From Aurelia coerulea (lineage: Eukaryota; Cnidaria; Scyphozoa; Semaeostomeae; Ulmaridae): a stretch of DNA of 64,000 nt. Under the pieces are notes generated by a model that saw only the letters and a program-made list of their open reading frames with translations, was not told where the DNA came from and did no database searches. Below, piece after piece: positions 11,463-22,210 of the stretch. Both the position numbers and the translations under genes were made by a program. Numbering within the stretch: position 1 is the first letter of the stretch; every line of letters begins with the position of its first letter. The DNA lies in the NCBI GenBank assembly GCA_039566865.1, contig CM076955.1, positions 9,116,501 through 9,180,500 on the forward strand, read 5' to 3'.

Positions 11463-13663
11463 AGGCCCTATAAGGGGTATTTGAAATATGAAATAATTGA
11501 GATTTTTGGGGGGGAAATATAAATATTTAGGTTTTTTAGTTTTGAAATATGAAATAACGTTGATTCCCAGTATGAAATATGAAATAATGAAATGACTAGA
11601 TATCTTTTTAGATTTTTATGAAAATTATTCATTTTATAGAGGCAGCCACTCAAAACAGAGTATTGAGCTGTTCAAATATTTCAAAGCAAGCCCAGTTCAT
11701 AACTACATCTAAAAGAGAAGAATGATCATTTCTGCGGAGGAGTGTGATTCAGAACATAAAAAGGTTCTTTGCATCCAGTAGCCTCTACGTGTGGACCCCC
11801 TTCCTACACGTAGGCTAGAAGTCCAGCCAATGGCATGGAAGTTAAATAGTATGGCGGATCAACAGCCACAAGTGTATGTGAAGCCAATTCTAGTAACCGG
11901 CTGCATCTATCACCTAAATACCAAAAGGTCCATCCACATCAAAATGGCATTAGCGTAGCGAGGAGAGGAGGAAAAGGGGTAGTTGCCCCCTCCCCAATCG
12001 TACCCAAAAAAGATGGGCTTTGATGATTCATCCAAATCTGATGAGAATCTTAAAAGGGAGGCAAGCTTTATTTTCGTCCCTCCAACACTTGCAGCATCGT
12101 TGTTTTTGAATGTCAAAAAGGAAAAAGAAATTCCACTCTAACACTAATGAATGAAATCTTGGCTTTGGAACGATTTAAGTCAACAAAGTATGCCAAAAAT
12201 TTTCTGCTCGCTTCGCTCGCAGCGTACCACACATGGATCGTAGTATAACATCTTACTACCACCTGGTTTTTTATCATGTAGCTGGCTTTTTTGCATGCAG
12301 CTTTACTTTTTAAGCATGCAGCTTTATTAGATACAATTAACCGGTTTTTTGTGTATGCCTCTTTTTTGGCAAATAATATATGTGCGTTTGATAAAGTGCG
12401 TTTCTCACAATTTTCCGCTTTTTACCTCGCTCTCTCTTTATGTTTCATATGTTCAGCAAATTCCACCTTAAATTGCATGAGTATTGTTTCTCTTTATACA
12501 ACTTTGATCAGAGTATTAAAACGAGTTGAAGTTGACGAGAATTGAAATAAGACAAAAAGGTGAAAGGAAAAGCTGTTGTTACTTGCATTTTAAAAACGGC
12601 AGCAAAAGCTTTAGCCTCACTACATAAGGACCCTCAACTTACGCTCATCTAATTGAAGTGAATTAATGTTGTTGTTGTCGCTCCAGTCAAGGGCCTTATG
12701 GACTAACTCTTCTCAAAACGGCAAAAAAATTCTCGCCAGGAACAAATTTGTTCCTGGACCAATCAGGATGCAAGACTTGAAATAACTTGATGGGATTGGC
12801 TGATTCTTCTTCAATTCAAACTTCCCGCCAAAGGCAAACAAAAGCGTTCGAACAACGCGTTCGACTGAACTGCTGCAACGATCAAAATCTCAAAGTAACG
12901 AGCGAATTTACGAGATCTTTGCGTCCCCAAACAACCAAAATATCACCTATAGGTAGGATTTTTTTGCTTTAATAGCTTGAAGAAACATTCATCTAAGTAC
13001 TGATAGCTTGTTTTGCAGTGTAGTACTTCAGGAAAACCACTTTTTGCGGCGATTTAGGGTCGGTGGTTTCAAGAAAAAATAGCAGGTGATTTAGGCCATG
13101 TCCGTTTCTGGAAGCGTAAGTCCATGAGTCGTAGTTATAGCGTCCATCAGCCTATCAATAGCGATAACCTACGAACATATAATCAGTCTACAAAAGCTTG
13201 AACGAAAAGCTTCGTCTGGGTGTTCCGTTAGGGCATATTCTTTTTTCTTTCTTCTAGGTGTTTAGCCTATAGCGTTTTTACTCTTTGATTCTGGCATGAG
13301 CCTAGGCGGCTTGTTCTGAAAAAGAGCGTCTCCAGCATTCTAAAGGGTATGACCCCCTAAAATTTTCCCAGGGGCAAATCCCCAGACTCCCACTTTTCCT
13401 TGCTTACCCTACATTTGCCCCCAAAAAAGAGGACTCAGGCTACGCAACTGCAAAATGGTCATTCTTAAAAAAATTGGAACCAGGCTAGCTAGGTGATACT
13501 GGGTGGGACACAGGCGAGCTAGCATAAGCAGAATAAGTAGAAGTATTCTAAGCCAAAATATATTTTTGAAATATTTGGTTTTGGTAAATTTGAAATATGA
13601 AATAATGGCAATTTTTCATGATGAAATATGAAATAATGTCTACCCCCCTAACAGGGCCTCTGA
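11463..13663. mobile_element. hAT-like non-autonomous element, about 2.2 kb
   Basis: The left end AGGCCCTATAAGGGGTA and the reverse-complemented right end CAGAGGCCCTGTTAGGGGGGTA match. TGAAGTGAGGCCC occurs at both borders (11456-11468 and 13661-13673), consistent with an AAGTGAGG 8-bp duplication plus loss of about 6 bases at the left tip. The motif GAAATATGAAATAA occurs three times near the left end and twice near the right end, like subterminal transposase-binding repeats. Only small ORFs are inside, and no transposase was recognised. Confidence 0.6.
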
Positions 13664-13673
13664 AGTGAGGCCC

Positions 13674-14075
13674 ACGAATTTTCCATCTTCAAGGGGTACC
13701 CCGAGCTATGTAAAGAGCACAATTGTTCGATTCATCTCATCTAGACATTGGTTAGACTCGTTTGAAGCTGGCGGTTCGCTAAGAAAAAGTCGTCTAGTTT
13801 ATTAGTTGAATATTTAAAATCGTAGTTGTTATGCATAATTCAGAGGATCGATTCCGATACCTCCGTGAGGCGATATACAGATGAACGAAGCCCAAATGGC
13901 GGAAAGTTTAATTCCTGCACATTAGCATCCTTCCCGAAGCACGATCCCTAGGAGGATCAGCAAATTTGTAAAATTTTGTTGTAAATAGTTGTTTATTTAG
14001 TATAGCAATAGTTCTTGTTTGCTGATAGCGTTTTTGTGTTTAAAAATCCATTTAAATGGCCAACATGCGAATTCT
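13674..14075. other. No gene seen
   Basis: No supported feature between the hAT-like element and the next inverted repeat. Confidence 0.5.
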
Positions 14076-14762
14076 CGGCATAACGGAATAACCAGACCCA
14101 GGACCACTAGGACCGGACCCTAACGGACCAGACCCTGGGGGAATACCCATTACTTTCCTCCCAGCGTTTTGTTTGCAATGGCGGCCAACACAGAAGTTTC
14201 GCTCCAAAGTAAGATAAGGCAGTCACTGCTGTATGTAAATTCTACCTTCTGTATGCCACAAAAAATGCAAAAATGCATATTATTAAATCGTCCAACCAGC
14301 AGACAAACTTTGATCCAGCCTGAAGCCATTGCCCACTGGGCCTAAGCATTTAACTACATGGCCTAAATAGTTTACCTTTCTGCCTTGCTTGGTGATTCAA
14401 GTTGTTGCAATGACGTCGTGATGCCAGCCACGTTGTATTCCATCTCCACAATCTCAATTTCTGGACTTGATTCTGGCTTTTCAAGTGCAAGTTAGTTTGG
14501 GACTGCAAAATCATTTAGCAGGCAGCTTTTTCATAACATATTTGTTCGTAATGTTTATTGTGAAGGTGGTAATTGGCAGATATATGGGGTAAGGCGATCT
14601 CGAAAGAGAGCGTGATGATTTTGGGAATGTTAATATAGAACTATCCTCTCAAATCACGCATTGACCCGGGCATTGACCCAACTTGTTTTTGGTAAATCCC
14701 ATGATCACAATATTGCATCTCAGAATGTGCATTTGTGTGCATTTGTTTTCTCATATCATGAA

Positions 14763-14957
14763 GGTGTTGTGGCGCAATGGTGTAATCCTCTGACTTTGCA
14801 GCCAGAACAGTCAGGCGGCGTGGGTTCGATACCCGGTAGGACCCCATCACTTGAGCGTCATGACAAGGGGTCGCGGACTCGATTAGGTCTGCTCTATTTC
14901 TGCGATCCCAGCGCTTGGCGCTGAAAAACGCAACTTCACCTTCACCTTCACCTTCAT
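14763..14957 (+). mobile_element. tRNA-derived SINE with (CTTCAC)n tail
   Basis: The head carries an A-box-like TGGCGCAATGG (14770-14780) and a perfect B box GGTTCGATACC (14823-14833), spaced 42 bp apart as in a tRNA with a long variable arm. About 100 bp of unrelated body follows, then CTTCAC repeats (14933-14957). It is not a functional tRNA gene: no clean cloverleaf or acceptor stem is visible. RNA polymerase III transcription is inferred from the boxes. Confidence 0.75.
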
Positions 14958-15603
14958 GTGCACTCACCTTTTTACAGGGCCGTAGGATGCAGCTTCTGAT
15001 TGGGGGAATTGTTCTTAGAACAATAGAGAACAATACATCTAATTAATACTTGTGGCGTGGCACCATTGTTTTCAAAATTATTTGGGGGCTTAAACCCCCC
15101 CCCCTGCCCCCCACTTCTTGCAGGCCTGCATTTTTATAAGAAATAGCTCATAAGAAACAGTAGGCTAAAATTTTCGAAAAATACTACCCCACTTCCTGTA
15201 TCAAAATGCTAAGAAACGATTTCTTATTGAAAAAGATGAGTGTAACCCATATTTTAGAAGATACATGTGACCAACTCCCGCTAATAACTTTCTGGGGCCA
15301 CCATGGGAGCTAACAAAGTCCCTAAGTATTACCTACGTGCCTGATCAATTTAAACTCTAAGCGTTGAGATGAACTTGCAGCTTGAAGGCTGGGCACTCTG
15401 AAAGCTTCTCTCCTATGAACTCAGTTGAGTGGGCCTGAGTGTGTCGCAGAACATGTGTGAATTCGAGGGTCACTCATTCGCAAAAGTGTGCGAGATTTTT
15501 TCAGAACATAGGCCTAAGGATTTCGTGTACGAGATATTTTTGAGTGAAATTCCCCTCCTTTCGGTGACTGACTTCCTATCCAACGTCAAAGCGAGGGTAG
15601 GGC
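14958..15603. other. No gene seen inside inverted-repeat unit
   Basis: C-rich run near 15090-15110. A 70-codon frame (15429-15641) has no recognised similarity. Confidence 0.5.
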
Positions 15604-15664
15604 ATTCCCCTTGGGTCTGGTCCGTTAGGGTCCGGTCCTAGTGGTCCTGGGTCTGTTTATTCCG

Positions 15665-15758
15665 TTATTTTCTAATTCATTGCATTCAACCGAAAATAAC
15701 TTTATTTATTAACTAAACTTCAATACACATATAGTAGTGAGGTCAGTCTAGCAAGATT
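15665..15758 (-). repeat. DIRS split repeat B2
   Basis: 94 bp, nearly identical to 16050-16143. It forms the outer 3' end of the element on the minus strand. Confidence 0.85.
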
Positions 15759-15877
15759 ACATATAGGTGTGCCAAATAGAGCAAACACGGAAAGCACATT
15801 ATTCCTATCGCTCGTACGTTCATTTGATACATGTAACCTGACTCTCTGAAAACAGGGAGGGGATGGGTGGGAGGGAT

Positions 15878-16053
15878 CCTATCTTTCACAAAAGTACTTG
15901 CTATCGACCTGTGATTCTCCACGCCTTGAAGAGCTTTTTATATTTGCCTACTAAGCACGCCTCCACGGAGATCGTGCAACAGTATTCCCTTAAGAAACTT
16001 AACAATGCTACTACAAAATAGTTTCCTATTGTACTGTTAATAAATTCATTTAT
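15878..16053 (-). repeat. DIRS split repeat A2
   Basis: 176 bp that reads base for base the same as 20529-20704. It abuts and overlaps B1 by 4 bases (TTAT), the junction expected for a circular template. Confidence 0.88.
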
Positions 16054-16143
16054 TTTCTAATTCATTGCATTCAACCGAAAATAACTTTATTTATTAACTA
16101 AACTACAATACACATATAGTAGTGAGGTCAGTCTAGCAAGATT
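16050..16143 (-). repeat. DIRS split repeat B1
   Basis: 94 bp, one substitution from B2. It follows the recombinase on the minus strand and runs straight into A2. Confidence 0.85.
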
Positions 16144-16422
16144 GTAATTTGTCAAGAGGGGGCACTTTTTTCTGAGCGTATAAGCAATGGCAATTGTGAA
16201 AGCTAAAGTAATTACCTACACAACCTGGTTATCAAAATCATGAAAATATGGTATATCTACTATTTGTTTATTTCAAACACAACATATCTCAATCGATGAT
16301 TGTATACACTAAAGTCCAAGTGAAACTGAAAGCAGTTCAGGTAAACTGTCCTTTACATAACCATGCTTTGCAAGTTCAGACTTCCAACGTCCATGTTTTT
16401 GAACAGTGTGTCTTTAATCCCA

Positions 16423-17278
16423 TCATTCGCCGCTGCTGACGCGCCTCCGGAGCGCAAACGATGTAATCCGAATTTTGTTTAGATCCAATCCTATTTCTCC
16501 AAGTAATTTTATGACGGCCTCTCCCTGGCTGTTGCATAGGATACCGGTTGATTGTTCGTAACGATTGTGCGTCTTAAGGTAAGATACTGAACGAAAGAAG
16601 TAGTCTTGAGATTCATCGCAAATTCCTGCCATAAAAAAAATATCGCTGCAATGTTTCAACTGGGCAAAGAGCAGTATTTGTCTTTGCAATGAAGGAATAA
16701 TTGCCATCTTGGTAAATGTCAGTCTTGCTCTTTTCAATGAAATTCACCATTTCACTAAATCTGAAGAAACCGGCAAAAGTCAATAAAACTATAACAAAGT
16801 TACGCAACTGCAATAGATTAGCTGAAGTACCACCAATATGATCCATATAAGATTTAAGTGCAATGATGATATGGGCTCTTTCTTTTCAGTAGCTTTCTTG
16901 AGCATGTTCTTACAAAGGTCTGAATTGGTTGGTTCGTCAAGACAGGCTATCTTGTGGAAATGCTTGATTGCATAAAATGCACTTTCGATTACACTTAAGG
17001 GACTCCTTCCACTGGATCAGAAATAATGCAACGTGAATTGGCCTTGCAGGAAAGTGTGATATCTCAGGAAATAATTTGTTTTTTGTTTTGTTTTTGGACC
17101 AATTTAACCATTTGTTAAAGCCAGATTTATATCTATCTTGAGTGTTCTTAGACATTGATTGATTTTGACAAAAAAAGAAAGTAGGAATGTTCATTGCTAA
17201 ATGTTTCAGTTGTTCATCTTGAATTTGATCTTTGAATGCTTTTTCAATTGATGCTAGAGGTGAAAAAGGACAATTCAT
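16423..17278 (-). pseudogene. DIRS tyrosine recombinase, broken
   Basis: Three frame segments make one recombinase. The N-terminal core-binding part (17278-16937) reads SKNTQDRYKSGFNKWLNWSK and FPARPIHVALFLI. The catalytic start (16846-16613) reads LLTFAGFFRFSEMV, where the R of FRFSE is the box I arginine. The next part (YSFIAKTNTALCPVETLQRYF ... GEIGLDLNKIRITSFALRRR) approaches box II, whose usual HxxR is changed (FALR). The final H/W and the tyrosine nucleophile are not visible. At least two frameshifts and the missing C-terminus make it non-functional. Its position next to B1 fits the PAT/Ngaro gene order. A Crypton origin is less likely given the RT upstream. Confidence 0.75.
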
Positions 17279-17835
17279 TACGGTGAAAAGCCTGTGTGGT
17301 TACTGCTGCCATACAAGAGGCAGACTTATCAACTTTGCTTATTACGAGTACAAGAAACAATTAGCCATGCATGTCTTTCTGCCCTCTAAGGCGCAGCAGA
17401 GGTGTTCTAGCCTCTAAGGCACTAGTTATTTCAAACATGACGAATAATTAAGAGTATTAGTAGCCTCCAAGGCATATTACTCGCCTCCAAGGCATATTAC
17501 TCGCCTCCAAGGCATATTACTCGCCACCAAGGCACTTAGAGTTACTCTACATAGCTATCAACTGACCTCCAAGGTTCAGCAGAACACAATTAACATGATA
17601 AAGATGACTCATGATTCAATTTTAAGTACACTATGATTCCTTCTTTGATACAAGTCAAACCAGTGACAGAAAATGGGCAAGCGCCAGGTATTATAACATC
17701 TCTCTTTTGCTTATTACGAGTACAAGAAACCATTAGCCATATGCATATTTTGCTGGCCTCTAAGGCGCAGCAGAAATGTTCTTGCCTCTGAGGCACTAGT
17801 TATTTCAAGCATGACGAATAGTTAAGCATATTACT

Positions 17836-18188
17836 AGCCTTTTCTTTTCTTTTGAGGGGACCATAATGGAAATAAGGTCAATATGACCTTTTAATGCTAT
17901 CCCTGCCACTGCAATTAGGGGTGTTTTTACCGGTATTTATCTAATGATTTGTCATTCTATTTGATCTATTTTTAGCTTTCAAAACATATAAATTTTATTC
18001 ATTTCTTGTAAACCTTTTATTTGTCATGTGGCAAATGTGTACATATATGTACATACATACATTTCTTCTGACGATGACCATAGCGTCGAAACGCGTCAAG
18101 AGTAGAGAAGAGTAAAAGAAAAGTTTGAAGAACTCACTCCAAGTCGTCTCTTTATTGTGTTCATCTGTACATACATACATACATACAG
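17836..18188 (+). mobile_element. Short element with (ACAT)n tails and hammerhead-like motif
   Basis: The left part (17854-18060; ACC.TTATGGAAA, TGACCTTTTAATGCTATCCC) matches the 204-bp insertion at 33442-33645. It ends in ACAT repeats. Next come a hammerhead-like core (18063-18102) and further ACAT repeats to 18188. It interrupts the duplicated DIRS unit, which proves it was inserted. No protein is encoded; possible SINE, LINE tail or Penelope-derived fragment. Confidence 0.55.
18063..18102 (+). ncRNA. Hammerhead-ribozyme-like motif
   Basis: CTGACGA (18068-18074) fits the CUGANGA core, GAAA (18088-18091) the second core, and GTC (18095-18097) the cleavage triplet after a minimal CGCG stem III. 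Stem I can form between TTCTT (18063-18067) and AAGAG (18098-18102). Stem II is only GAC/GTC, so activity is doubtful. Such ribozymes are known from Penelope-like elements and retrozymes. Confidence 0.4.
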
Positions 18189-18269
18189 ACATAGCCTCCA
18201 AGGTAAATTACTCGCCTCCAAGGCACTTAGAGATACTCTAGATAGCTATCACTGACCTCCAAGGTTCAG

Positions 18270-20040
18270 CAGAACACAATTAACATGATAAAGATGACTT
18301 ATGATTCGATTTTAAGTACAATGACATGATTCCTCCTTTCATACAAGTCACACCAATGACAGAAAATGGGCAAGAGCCAGGTATTATAACATGATCCATA
18401 TCTCTAAATATCATGTAATCCTTAACAAAGTAACGAAAATTGTTATTTTTTGCACATAGCATTGGCCAGTAGACAGCTGATTCCCAGAAAGGTATGACCA
18501 AGGTACCACGTACCCTCCTTTCAGTAATATATCTAACAACCGGCGGAATATCATCGACAGGAGGTACCAGTCAGTTATTTCCGCATTCCCAGTTTTTCAA
18601 AAATGCAACGACTGCCTCGGATTCTGGGCAGATTAAACCGTGAAAGTTCCCTGTTTTGAGAGTTTTCAAATCTGTCCATGGTATATGGACCCCATTTTGA
18701 GTTTGGAAAGGCGAAAAAGATGGGCGTTATCTACCAATCTCCAACATCTGTACTTAGAAAATTTGTCAGTATCAGCATTCATCATTCTAGGAATCCAAGA
18801 GATCTGTAGCAATATGTCAAATTTCTCTACAAATTGAACTAATTTCTAAAGTAATGGAATGCAGTTCATGGATTTTGCTCCAAACGTGGACTGTTCTAAA
18901 TGCTGTGTAATTATCAACTTTCCACACAACTCTTCTCGATTTAATAATGGGGGGGGAGCGTTTAGGCAAAAAAGTACGGTAGTCAATTCACGCCAAGAAG
19001 AACTTTTCATCGCTTCTCCAAAAGAAAACCCCCTATATGCTTTAAAACAATTATCGAGCATCGCTCCAACCCCTGTAGCGCTAGCGTCAGAAGATATAAT
19101 AACCGATGTCAGATTCGAGTCATGTATGTTGAAATTTAAAGATTTGATATTATTTTGCCCAAAAATAATTTCTAAGTGAGCACCAGCGAAATTAAGTATG
19201 TTTAAAACAGCATCCTAAGCAGATCAGCCCTCAATTACAGGATATAAGTATCTTGATTTGATGCTTCTGATGTTTCCTAAGACATATTTTGTTGACGATA
19301 ATTTACCAGCGAATCGGGCTAACTTTCTTGTAGTTGTATAGGGTTTTTGCAAAAGTGTATAGTTTGATTCAATATTCAATCAATTCGATTTTGTGGTATG
19401 AATAAAATATTAGTATTAAAATCCATGGTAACCCCAATCCATGTTAATAATTTTGTTGATTCCTAAACAGATTTTTCATAAAACCCGCCTTCGCAGTGCA
19501 GTTGAGCCTTAGGTTTGGAGTCAGCAATGGCTATACGATGATCAAGATAAACACAAATTTGAATTCCTTGAGAACGCCAATTTTTGTTTGAATGATTGTT
19601 TGTTTGTCTGTTTGTTTGTTTTTTACTCCATCAAAATGTCCAGGAAAAAACCGAGAAAGGTTTGATGATCTGGAAAAATATCCATGTAATGATAACCTTG
19701 TTTCAAGTCAAACTTAAAAACAAAATGGTTCGATTGTAAATAGTTCTCAAAGGAACGCCAATCATCAAAACGAATGTTCTCAAAAATTAAATGTTTGTTT
19801 ACATGTCATAAATCAATCATCAATCTCAATTTTCCTGAAGAATTCGCAACAACCGATAGGGGACTCACAACATGTGGGGTAAAACTGACTTCCACCACTG
19901 AGCCACGCCTTAACAGTTCTAAAATGCTTTCAGAAACAAAATCTTGATACAAATAAGAAGATTTGTTATTTCTAAATAAAGCCTGCTTCGGTGTATTTAT
20001 AAGAGGTATTTTGTAAACAAATTTTTCAATTCAAAAACAC
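18270..20040 (-). pseudogene. DIRS reverse transcriptase-RNase H, broken
   Basis: From 20040 downward the minus strand reads KFVYKIPLINTPKQALF, DFVSESILELLRRGSVVEV, VVSPLSVVANSSGKLRLI, a TGA stop (19806-19808) where R is expected, then HVNKHL, DDWRSFENYL and FKFDLKQGYHYMDIFPDHQTFLGF. Farther down it reads WRSQGIQICVYLDHR (19565-19530), where the catalytic YLDD has become YLDH. RNase H follows (SSSWRELTTVLFCL ... LLQ..., 19061-18846; ISWIPRMMNAD near 18780). The tail PFWESAVYWPML ... VIIPGSCPFS is at 18501-18280. Motif order and style are those of DIRS-order RTs. Catalytic change, stop and frameshifts make it inactive. Confidence 0.82.
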
Positions 20041-20398
20041 TCTCTGGTGCCTTGATATATTCTCAAACGGCCACATTTTTTTTTTTTGCCAAATTTCCTT
20101 TCACACATGTTTCATTGGACATATCCAAATAAAAATCAAGACAAAAATCTTTTTCAAAACGAAAATCGAATTCATTGATAAATAAACCATTAAAATACTC
20201 ATCTTGGTTTTTGCTAGGATTGAAGTCTCCAAAAAGTTACTGATGACTGTCCGCAAGCCAGGCAAATGTCGGTTTGCTAAAAAACGTTTCTTTCAATCGT
20301 CGTCTGACGTGGTCTTACTCGTGCATCAGCTCACGTTTTAAACTCTTGCTGTCGAACTACGACCATTGACTCTGGTACGACTGCTTGAGGGGCAATGC

Positions 20399-20512
20399 CT
20401 CACTGTTATATCCAAGGTGTCCTACCACTTTGCGAATGTGTTTCCCTGGTTTCCATTTCATCTTCTAGCGTTTGTCTTGTCCCACTCTCAGATTTTCCTT
20501 CGGTCGCAGACA
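20399..20512 (-). pseudogene. Possible DIRS ORF1 start
   Basis: The minus strand opens with MSATEGKSESGTRQTLEDE at 20512, just inside repeat A1, and stops after 36 codons. The position suits a gag-like ORF1 start. No domain was recognised, so this is weak. Confidence 0.3.
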
Positions 20513-20528
20513 TAACGCCAACAGCACA

Positions 20529-20704
20529 CCTATCTTTCACAAAAGTACTTGCTATCGACCTGTGATTCTCCACGCCTTGAAGAGCTTTTTATATTTGCCT
20601 ACTAAGCACGCCTCCACGGAGATCGTGCAACAGTATTCCCTTAAGAAACTTAACAATGCTACTACAAAATAGTTTCCTATTGTACTGTTAATAAATTCAT
20701 TTAT
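20529..20704 (-). repeat. DIRS split repeat A1
   Basis: Identical by eye to 15878-16053 over 176 bp. It is the 5' end of the element on the minus strand. Confidence 0.88.
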
Positions 20705-21704
20705 GCCCCATCAGGGTTCTCGATTTACTCATGTCAACATATAGGAAAAGAGCAAGACAAGATGTAAGATGGCCTATCTAATTCCCTTCTCACCATGGAC
20801 ATATAAATCGAAGACAAATGAAAATGCACCAGTGTGTAATTAAATAAGATCAACTGAGTCCAATCCCCTTCTCATGCTTCACATCAACCTTCACGGTTCA
20901 TTTTATTCATTTCTTTTTGGCTACAAAATTACTCAAAGCTTTCCGGAACACTCTTCTGATGTTCGGAACCAATAAATGACGAACTTATTTCGCAAAGGAA
21001 ACCAACAAACAAAATAGTCTGATATCACACCACAATGCCAAAATTAATTACGACATACCATATTTACAAGAAAGCGATTTCATCGGGGTACAGTGATTGC
21101 TTCGCCAAATGATCGCAGATGCTGCGGTACAAAAACTTGGACAGAGTCAGCCAGAGTCAGAATCGCTCCTTCCAAGTTTTTGGCACCATTTAATGGCAGC
21201 CAGAACATCTCCGAGTGTTTCATTGCTGGATTCAACATTTTCTTTACGAAAATCTAAACCTGTGTGGGCTGCTCGTCTGTGATACAGATCAATACAGGGG
21301 TGGAGTTGCCGTTTTTCAAATTTCAGCGTACGTAGCCTCAGGAAAATCACCGGAAAATGAAAGTGCTAGCAAAGCGGGCAGCCTTTCGAAATAGTCTTCT
21401 TCATAGCTGTAATGTAACATACAAGGCAGGAGCATCCCTTCTTCGATGGCATTTATTTTGGATGCAAAAACAAAATGCTGAATTTGAGACGCCCTGTTTG
21501 ACCTTTGGCAAACAGGTTAATTCTTAATGTCCACAAATGGACATTTTAAGAACTTTGAGCACCTCCAGAGGGTGCTCAACTTGCTTAAGCGGTCTCTTTC
21601 ATCTTTGCATAACTTTCGCTCAAGAAAATTTGGCAAAAAGGACCATGTACACTGAACGGAAGTCCATTAATCTCCTAATTGCCCAAGAAAACTTAAGAAC
21701 AGTG
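20705..21704. other. No gene seen
   Basis: Right flank of the DIRS element; only short chance ORFs. Confidence 0.5.
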
Positions 21705-22098
21705 CTAGGGGCTGATTATATGAGAATTTTCAACCCGTTTGTAACTTTAGCCGGGTTGAAAATTCAGCCCTGTGTTGTGGTCAAAGTGTTGCAAAAACGA
21801 AGTTGCGATTACATGATAAAAGTTTCAGCCCGGTCTGCCGGGCTGAAATTTCAGCCCGCTTTTATCAAACGGGCTAGGAATTTCAGCTCGATCAAACGGG
21901 CTGAAAGTTTCCATATAATCGCAAACCATAATCTTTAACCGGGCTGAAATAAATGGAGCATGCGCATTCCCTTTCGAAATGATTTCCCTCACAAAATACG
22001 GATTTCAGCCTTGGTTGAAACTACCATATAATCGATTCAAATTTCAGACCGTTTAAAGTTACAAACGGGCTGAAAACTCTCATATAATCAGCCCCCTA
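21705..22098. mobile_element. MITE with about 45-bp TIRs, 394 bp
   Basis: The left end (GGGGCTGATTATATGAGAAT, CCCGTTTGTAACTTTA) matches the reverse complement of the right end over about 45 bp. The interior repeats the same words as a nested hairpin: TTTCAGCCCGG and CCGGGCTGAAA around a 4-base loop near 21830. No ORF and no convincing target duplication, so the superfamily is unknown. Confidence 0.65.
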
Positions 22099-22210
22099 GT
22101 GTACTACAAATCAATTGAACAACAAAATTTCTGTTCGGGGTAAACCGCAGTTTTCTTTCAAGCTAGAACCGTTAATAGGGGTGCTTGAACACACTGGAAG
22201 AGCGTTAAAA

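Larger units (their letters stand above)
14076..15669. mobile_element. Inverted-repeat unit with about 60-bp TIRs and TA flanks
   Basis: The block 14079-14148 (CGGAATAA.CAGACCC, GGACCACTAGGACCGGACCC, TAACGGACCAGACC) recurs as its reverse complement at 15604-15669, with only a few differences. TA dinucleotides lie just outside each ACGGAATAA end. No transposase is encoded. A SINE (14763-14957) lies inside. The right end touches repeat B2 of the DIRS-like element. Confidence 0.6.
17335..18400 (-). repeat. Tandem duplication within DIRS element, second copy interrupted
   Basis: 17335-17700 and 17706-17835 plus 18189-18400 are two copies of a roughly 370-bp unit; both carry TTGCTTATTACGAGTACAAG, CCTCTAAGGCGCAGCAGA and GACAGAAAATGGGCAAG. 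The first copy holds a 20-bp microrepeat (CCTCCAAGGCATATTACTCG, about four units, 17463-17535). Each copy includes the last codons of the RT/RNase H frame (IIPG.CPFSV.G.TC). The second is split by the insertion at 17836-18188. Confidence 0.7.
15665..20704 (-). mobile_element. DIRS-type tyrosine-recombinase retrotransposon with split direct repeats
   Basis: On the minus strand the order is A1 (20704-20529), RT/RNase H (about 20040-18270), tyrosine recombinase (17278-16423), B1 (16143-16050), A2 (16053-15878), B2 (15758-15665). A1 and A2 are 176 bp and look identical; B1 and B2 are 94 bp with one substitution. This A1-genes-B1-A2-B2 layout plus an RT and a YR is the hallmark of PAT/Ngaro-like members of the DIRS order, which integrate by YR through a circular intermediate rather than by a DDE integrase. 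The coding parts carry stops, frameshifts and a changed catalytic site, so this copy is dead as a protein source. Length is 5.04 kb, including an insertion at about 17836-18188. Confidence 0.85.

Noticed and set aside
14763..14840. Possible tRNA gene
   Set aside because: A and B boxes exist, but there is no full cloverleaf and a SINE body and tail follow.
17463..17535. Regular 20-bp repeats looked CRISPR-like
   Set aside because: Units are directly adjacent with no unique spacers, inside a retroelement of an animal genome.
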